A DNA stretch of 40,689 bases. It comes from Lentisphaerota bacterium. Lineage in GTDB: Bacteria; Verrucomicrobiota; Lentisphaeria; Victivallales; Victivallaceae. The translations under genes were made by a program, and so were the position numbers. A model generated the notes under the pieces. That model was not told the DNA's origin and made no database searches. It saw only the letters and a program-made list of their open reading frames with translations. Location of the stretch: positions 1 to 40,689 of the forward strand of contig SUVS01000026.1 of assembly GCA_015061885.1 (NCBI GenBank), given 5' to 3'. Positions 37,056 to 40,689 of this stretch are shown here, in pieces; within the stretch, counting starts at the first letter, position 1, and each line of letters starts with the position of its first letter.

Positions 37056-38297
37056 TTACTTGGCGTAAGCGTCGGTAACTTTCTTGAATGCGTTCATAAT
37101 CTTGTCGGCTTCGGCTTCGCCGTAGCTTTCGTACAGATAAAGCTGGAAGTCCGTATCCATGACCTTATCGCAATTGGGGGTTGCGTAAACAGCGTTGGGA
37201 TCGCCCTTGTACAGCGGGTTGTTCCACGGATGCTTATTGGCACGATCCTGGAACCACATCATCTTGGCGGGCAGTGCCGCTTTGTAGTTCGGGCCTACCC
37301 GGACACCTTCAGCACTGAGTGCATCAATAAATTCGTTGTGTGTGCATTTCATGTTTTCTGCCACAAAACGCAAACGCCACCACCAGTAACAGCTCTGGAA
37401 GCCGGGACGCAGATCTTTCTGCGGAATATAAATACTGGCAAGTTTGTCGAAACCGCGGTCGAACATCATCTGCACAAACTTCAAACGGCGTTCCACAATA
37501 CCGGGCAGCTTCTTGAGCTGGGCTCTGCCGATGGCAGCATGAAATTCATCCATATTGCAGTTGATAGCCGAAATAACATTGGTACAACCGGGCATGTTGA
37601 AGGGTTTGCCGCGGTCGGCAGCCCGGCGTATTTTCCAATACTGTTCTTCGTCTTTGGTAAAGACTGCACCGCCCTGACCGCCGACGCACATGTGTTTGCC
37701 GAACATAAGCGAGAATGCTCCGCAGGTACCGAAAGTACCGCATTTCTGACCATTGATAACTGCCATGTGAGCCTGGGCACAGTCTTCCACGACCGGCAGA
37801 TTGTATTTTTCGGCAACTTTCATGATTCCGGGCATGTCGGCAGGTTCACCGGCAATGTGGGCTACTACAATAGCACTGGTGCGTTCGGTGATACGGGCCT
37901 CAATCTGTTCGGCACCGGCATTGAAACTGCCCGGTTCAGTATCTGCCGGAACCGGAATGCAGTTGAGTTCAACGATCGGCATCATGCCGCCCGGGTCGGT
38001 AACACAGCCGACGATCACTTCCGAAAACGGCGGCAGATTCAGCGATTTCAGTGCCACATAAACCGAGTTGGTTCCGGCGTTGACCCCGTCGGCATAACCG
38101 CCGCCGAGATATTCAGCAAATTCCTTGCCGAAGGCTTCTTCTTCCGGGCCGTTGTAGCCGATGGCATTACCGGTTGCGATGCTTTTGTCAAACAGAGCAT
38201 CGGCAGCGGCTTTTTCTTCTTTGCCGAAGTGGAAACGGTTCGGCAGGTCGGGGGCGGCCATGGGTCCGCCATTGATCGCAAGTTGGGATTTGTCCAT
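37056..38297 (-). CDS. DegT/DnrJ/EryC1/StrS family aminotransferase
   Basis: A 413-residue PLP-dependent enzyme of the sugar aminotransferase family (fold type I). ADGVNAGTNSVYVALKSL near residue 72 forms the phosphate-binding region, VVEDCAQAHMA near 170 supplies the cofactor Asp, and FSLMFGKHMCVGGQGGAV holds the Schiff-base lysine at residue 201. INCNMDEFHAAIGRAQL completes the signature. Relatives transaminate keto-sugars or keto-inositols; the substrate is unknown. AAGGAG precedes ATG 38297. It lies 33 bp downstream of a ROK-family gene on the same strand, so the two are probably co-transcribed and may share a sugar ligand. Confidence 0.92.
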   Translation of the reverse strand: MDKSQLAINGGPMAAPDLPNRFHFGKEEKAAADALFDKSIATGNAIGYNGPEEEAFGKEFAEYLGGGYADGVNAGTNSVYVALKSLNLPPFSEVIVGCVTDPGGMMPIVELNCIPVPADTEPGSFNAGAEQIEARITERTSAIVVAHIAGEPADMPGIMKVAEKYNLPVVEDCAQAHMAVINGQKCGTFGTCGAFSLMFGKHMCVGGQGGAVFTKDEEQYWKIRRAADRGKPFNMPGCTNVISAINCNMDEFHAAIGRAQLKKLPGIVERRLKFVQMMFDRGFDKLASIYIPQKDLRPGFQSCYWWWRLRFVAENMKCTHNEFIDALSAEGVRVGPNYKAALPAKMMWFQDRANKHPWNNPLYKGDPNAVYATPNCDKVMDTDFQLYLYESYGEAEADKIMNAFKKVTDAYAK

Positions 38298-38330
38298 TTT
38301 TTTCTCCTTGATTTAAAGGGGTTTCTTGAT

Positions 38331-39362
38331 TTATCTCGTATATCTGTATAATTCATAATGGGCAGCCAGTAACGCCGCACCATAATCCACTTCCGCCAGC
38401 TGATGATTCAAACAGAGTTTGCACGGATTGCCGACCTTTTGCGAAAAGTATTCTTCCGCCGCAGGAAACAACTCATCAGCACCATATAAAATAATTTTTT
38501 CCAACGGATATTTCCGTGCTATCCGCACCATTGCCACGCCCAGCATATTGCCCAATGCCCGCGTAACAATGTGAGCATTGGCAGGATTTATGCGTTCAGT
38601 GCGGGCTCCGAAAGTAACATAATTTTCCAGACAGCCGTATTTACCGCAGTAACAGCGGTTGCCGTCGGGATTTACGCATAAATGCGAAAGCCATGCCTCG
38701 CGTTTGGTAAATTCCTTATCCGGCACACCGTCAAGTACAAGCCCGAACTCTATCACCCGCCCCGGATGCACTATCGCCAAATTGCGGCAATTATGTTTGA
38801 ACCCGGCGGCAAACGATACAGCATTGATATTTACATCCCGATAGACGGCAACCGAACTCTCCCGTTGCAGATACTCCGTTAAATTAGCGTAAACATCTTC
38901 GCCCGCCAGCGGCGGCTGCAGCCAGCGGGAAATCGCCAGACCGACAGCATAAAGCCGTTTATTCTGAAAAATTTTATACTTGCTGACCACATCAAGCAAT
39001 GTTGAAAACACCGACAGGCGGCTGCCGTTTTCCGGCAAAGCAAATTTTTCTTCCGTCAGCTTGCGGCCGACTGAATCGATCAAAACCGCCGATGCCGTAA
39101 AGTTGCCGGCTATCTGCAACCCGAGAAAGCTCAAATTATCAGCGTTGCTCCGGTAAACCGAATGGGGGCGGCCTTTACCGGCACAAGGAACCGTTTCGCT
39201 GCGTAACAGACCGCCGGAAGCGAGTTCCTCCAGATAGACTGCCGCTGTACGCAAGTCGATCCCGAGTTTTTCCGCCGCCTCCGCCCGGCTGATTCCGCCG
39301 GAAGCATTCAGAGCTGATTGTTTAAGTTCACGGATGATCCGTGCCCGTTTGGTATCTTTCAT
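38331..39362 (-). CDS. ROK family transcriptional regulator
   Basis: A 343-residue protein with an N-terminal winged helix-turn-helix (ISRAEAAEKLGIDLRTAAVYLEELASGGLL, residues about 24-55) joined to a ROK sugar-kinase-like domain. The ROK zinc site is CYCGKYGCLENY near residue 238. The kinase-type nucleotide and sugar motifs are degenerate (DVNINAVS and HPGRVIEFGLVLDG), so it is probably a NagC/XylR-type regulator without kinase activity. It presumably controls the downstream aminotransferase gene and possibly itself. The start is the only ATG near the intergenic region. Confidence 0.88.
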   Translation of the reverse strand: MKDTKRARIIRELKQSALNASGGISRAEAAEKLGIDLRTAAVYLEELASGGLLRSETVPCAGKGRPHSVYRSNADNLSFLGLQIAGNFTASAVLIDSVGRKLTEEKFALPENGSRLSVFSTLLDVVSKYKIFQNKRLYAVGLAISRWLQPPLAGEDVYANLTEYLQRESSVAVYRDVNINAVSFAAGFKHNCRNLAIVHPGRVIEFGLVLDGVPDKEFTKREAWLSHLCVNPDGNRCYCGKYGCLENYVTFGARTERINPANAHIVTRALGNMLGVAMVRIARKYPLEKIILYGADELFPAAEEYFSQKVGNPCKLCLNHQLAEVDYGAALLAAHYELYRYTR

Positions 39363-39474
39363 ATTTCCAACAACATTTTTTTACTGTACGGCATTTGCCA
39401 CACATTATTTTATACGGTAAAAAAAGATTTTTCCACCATAAAAAATATTTTTTTTGATTTTTTATCAATTCCTG

Positions 39475-39506
39475 TTGACAAAAATGTATATAAATAGGCT
39501 TAAAAT
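39475..39506 (+). promoter_or_regulatory. Possible promoter of the terminase-like gene
   Basis: A consensus TTGACA (39475-39480) is followed by an AT-rich stretch, but the -10 is ambiguous: TAAAAT (39501-39506) is 20 nt away. Confidence 0.35.
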
Positions 39507-39538
39507 TGCCATTCTGATAAAAAAAAGGATATTTTACG

Positions 39539-39967
39539 ATGAAAAAAAACCCTGTATATCGCCATGAAATTGCGGAGCTTACCACCCTGCTCCGCCGTCT
39601 GGGCGTGGAAAAACCCGATATAATACGCTTGCTCAACACAACTGAAGAACGCTTTGCCGTCTGGCTGAAAAGATACCCGGAACTGCAATCAGCCATAAAC
39701 GAACCCACCCCGGCTGTCCGGGCGGAAGAAGCCCTGATAAAACGGGCTTTGGGTTTTAAGATAAGCGAAGCCACTGCCGAAGAACTGGTCGATAAAAACA
39801 GCGGCGAACTCCTGGAAGTATTGAAACGCCGCACCGTAACCAAAGATGTGCCGCCGGATGTCCGGGCTCTGCTCTTTTACCTGAAGAACCGCTGGCCGGA
39901 GCGATGGAGCGAAAGTCAAAGCGAAAATTACACCTACACCCCGGATGAAGACGAAAGAGACCTTTAA
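39539..39967 (+). CDS. Phage terminase small subunit-like protein (orphan)
   Basis: A 142-residue protein. The N-terminal helical part contains a helix-turn-helix-like segment (LRRLGVEKPDIIRLLNTTEERFAVWL). It is followed by VRAEEALIKRALGFKISEATAEEL and KRRTVTKDVPPDVRALLFYLKNRWPERW. That layout (ALxKRALG, charged KxxTKxVPPD, then LKNRxPxRW) is familiar from small terminase subunits of tailed phages, which recognise phage DNA for packaging. No large terminase, portal or other phage gene is adjacent within the window, so it may be a remnant or a domesticated DNA-binding protein. The protein is complete, and repeats follow directly. Confidence 0.6.
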   Translation: MKKNPVYRHEIAELTTLLRRLGVEKPDIIRLLNTTEERFAVWLKRYPELQSAINEPTPAVRAEEALIKRALGFKISEATAEELVDKNSGELLEVLKRRTVTKDVPPDVRALLFYLKNRWPERWSESQSENYTYTPDEDERDL

Positions 39968-39974
39968 AACAAAA

Positions 39975-40190
39975 ACCGCCGGTTCTCCGCATTCGCGGGC
40001 AGTACGGTTGATGGCGGCTGTGGGAGATTTTGGGAGATTTTGAGAAGGTTTGGGAAAAAAATTATTGCCGCCTATATCAGCCGCATACGCGGGCTATGGC
40101 GTACATAGGCGGCTGATGCCGCCAAGTACCAAGTACTGTCGGCGGGCTTGCCCGCCTCCCATACTCTCCCATATCTATCGTGCGGCACAC
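39975..40190 (+). repeat. Dispersed repeat family B, copy 3
   Basis: Shares with 36800-36980 the blocks TTCTCCGCATTCGCGG (39983-39998), TTTTGAGAAGGTTTGGGA (40038-40055) and CAGCCGCATACGCGGGCTAT (40078-40097), but in a different order. It adds the pairing GCCGCCTAT/ATAGGCGGC (40067-40075/40106-40114) and GGCGGGC-TT-GCCCGCC near 40141-40156. No gene is seen. Confidence 0.75.
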
Positions 40191-40225
40191 AGGTGTTCGC
40201 CTTACGATACCATGCCGTATGCCAT

Positions 40226-40689
40226 CCCCCCGTTGGGCAAAGTTTATGCCGGTACCCAATAACCAACTTTGGCGGGCATGAGGTCTCCGGAGGGGAATTG
40301 CAAAGACATCAAAACAAAGGCGATGAGCAGAAACACAGCACAGTGGGGTGGTAGGTTTTTGCGGCTACCTGTAAGGTAACTGCAAAAATTGCTCCCCCCG
40401 TTGGGCGAAGTTTATGCCGGTACCCAATAACCAACTTTGGCGGGCATGAGGTCTCCGGAGGGGGATTGCAAAGACATCAAAACAAAGGCGATGAGCAGAA
40501 ACACAGCACAGTGGGGTAGTAGGTTTTTGCGGCTACCTGTAAGGTAACTGCAAAAATTGCTCCCCCCGCTGGGCGAAGTTTATGCCGGTACCCAATAACC
40601 AACTTTGGCGGGCATGAGGTCTCCGGAGGGGGATTGCAAAGACATCAAAACAAAGGCGATGAGCAGAAACACAGCACAGTGGGGTGGTA
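40226..40689 (+). repeat. 168-bp tandem array of family C, cut by the window end
   Basis: Units repeat with exact period 168 (GTTGGGC(A/G)AAG at 40232, 40400 and 40568), almost identical, at least 2.7 copies. Each holds GTGGGGT(G/A)GTAGG, then TTTTTGC, the core GGCTACCTGTAAGGTAACTG and GCAAAAA (first core 40361-40383, second 40529-40551). This reproduces the apical hairpin of the 29120 and 32718 elements with a different stem. No gene is seen in the array. Confidence 0.9.

Noticed and set aside
36867..38351. 494-codon plus-strand open frame
   Set aside because: Starts in a repeat and runs antisense to the aminotransferase gene.
40226..40689. CRISPR array
   Set aside because: Units are nearly identical over the whole 168 bp, with no short repeat plus variable spacer pattern and no cas genes.

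Overview
The window looks like a chromosomal segment of a Lentisphaerota/Victivallales-type bacterium from the PVC group. This is inferred from gene style only. The signs are: prepilin-type proteins starting [12 protein letters not shown] and carrying the H-x9-DG processing motif; several TIM-barrel sugar-phosphate isomerase-like and Gfo/Idh/MocA proteins; a passenger protein built of strand-loop-strand repeats; and many structured intergenic repeats. Promoters of the form TTGnnn-N17-TATnnT (mostly exactly 17 nt spacing) and clear AGGAG-type ribosome binding sites recur, so gene starts could be refined in many places. I see no tRNA, rRNA or CRISPR array.

Layout. 1-1450 (-): the N-terminal part of a large AIDA-like repeat protein that runs off the left edge. 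1451-2364: a gene-free stretch full of hairpins. 2365-4451 (-): eno and yebC. 4638-7432 (+): frr, a GT-C-type membrane glycosyltransferase and an FtsB/DivIC-like protein with an apparent frameshift. 7523-10341 (-): mnmG translationally coupled to an orphan DppC-like permease. 11097-11444 (+): an unknown 115-residue protein behind a long structured leader. 11475-14124 (-): a TIM-barrel isomerase and a PutP-like Na+ symporter. 14297-17618 (+): an MFS transporter, a lipoprotein, an AAC(3)-family protein and a DUF454 protein.

17901-23141 (+) is the most distinctive block. A probable five-gene operon encodes two paralogous secreted or lipid-anchored glycoside-hydrolase-like proteins, a LamG-like protein and two H-x9-DG pseudopilins. 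A perfect 19-bp inverted repeat brackets its first start codon. It is followed by a double polysaccharide-deacetylase-domain protein (-), a Gfo/Idh/MocA oxidoreductase (+), a DUF975-like membrane protein (-) and a second Gfo/Idh/MocA oxidoreductase (+). The content suggests outer-surface glycan binding, degradation and sugar metabolism, but no substrate can be named.

29291-32643 (-) is an operon of a TIM-barrel isomerase, class I DAHP synthase and adenosylhomocysteinase. Two members of an unusual hairpin family lie on either side of it. 33067-39967 holds a small lipoprotein, pyruvate phosphate dikinase, a ROK regulator plus DegT-type aminotransferase pair, and a lone terminase-small-subunit-like gene. 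The window ends inside a 168-bp tandem array.

The best candidate for something undescribed is that hairpin family (28604-29277, 32718-32915, 40226-40689). It has a nearly invariant core (GGCTACCTGTAAGGTAACC or close to it). At the first two loci it also has two conserved internal-loop strings, while the stems differ in sequence yet stay complementary. A second dispersed element (10386-10545, 23150-23318) shows the same behaviour in its terminal hairpin.
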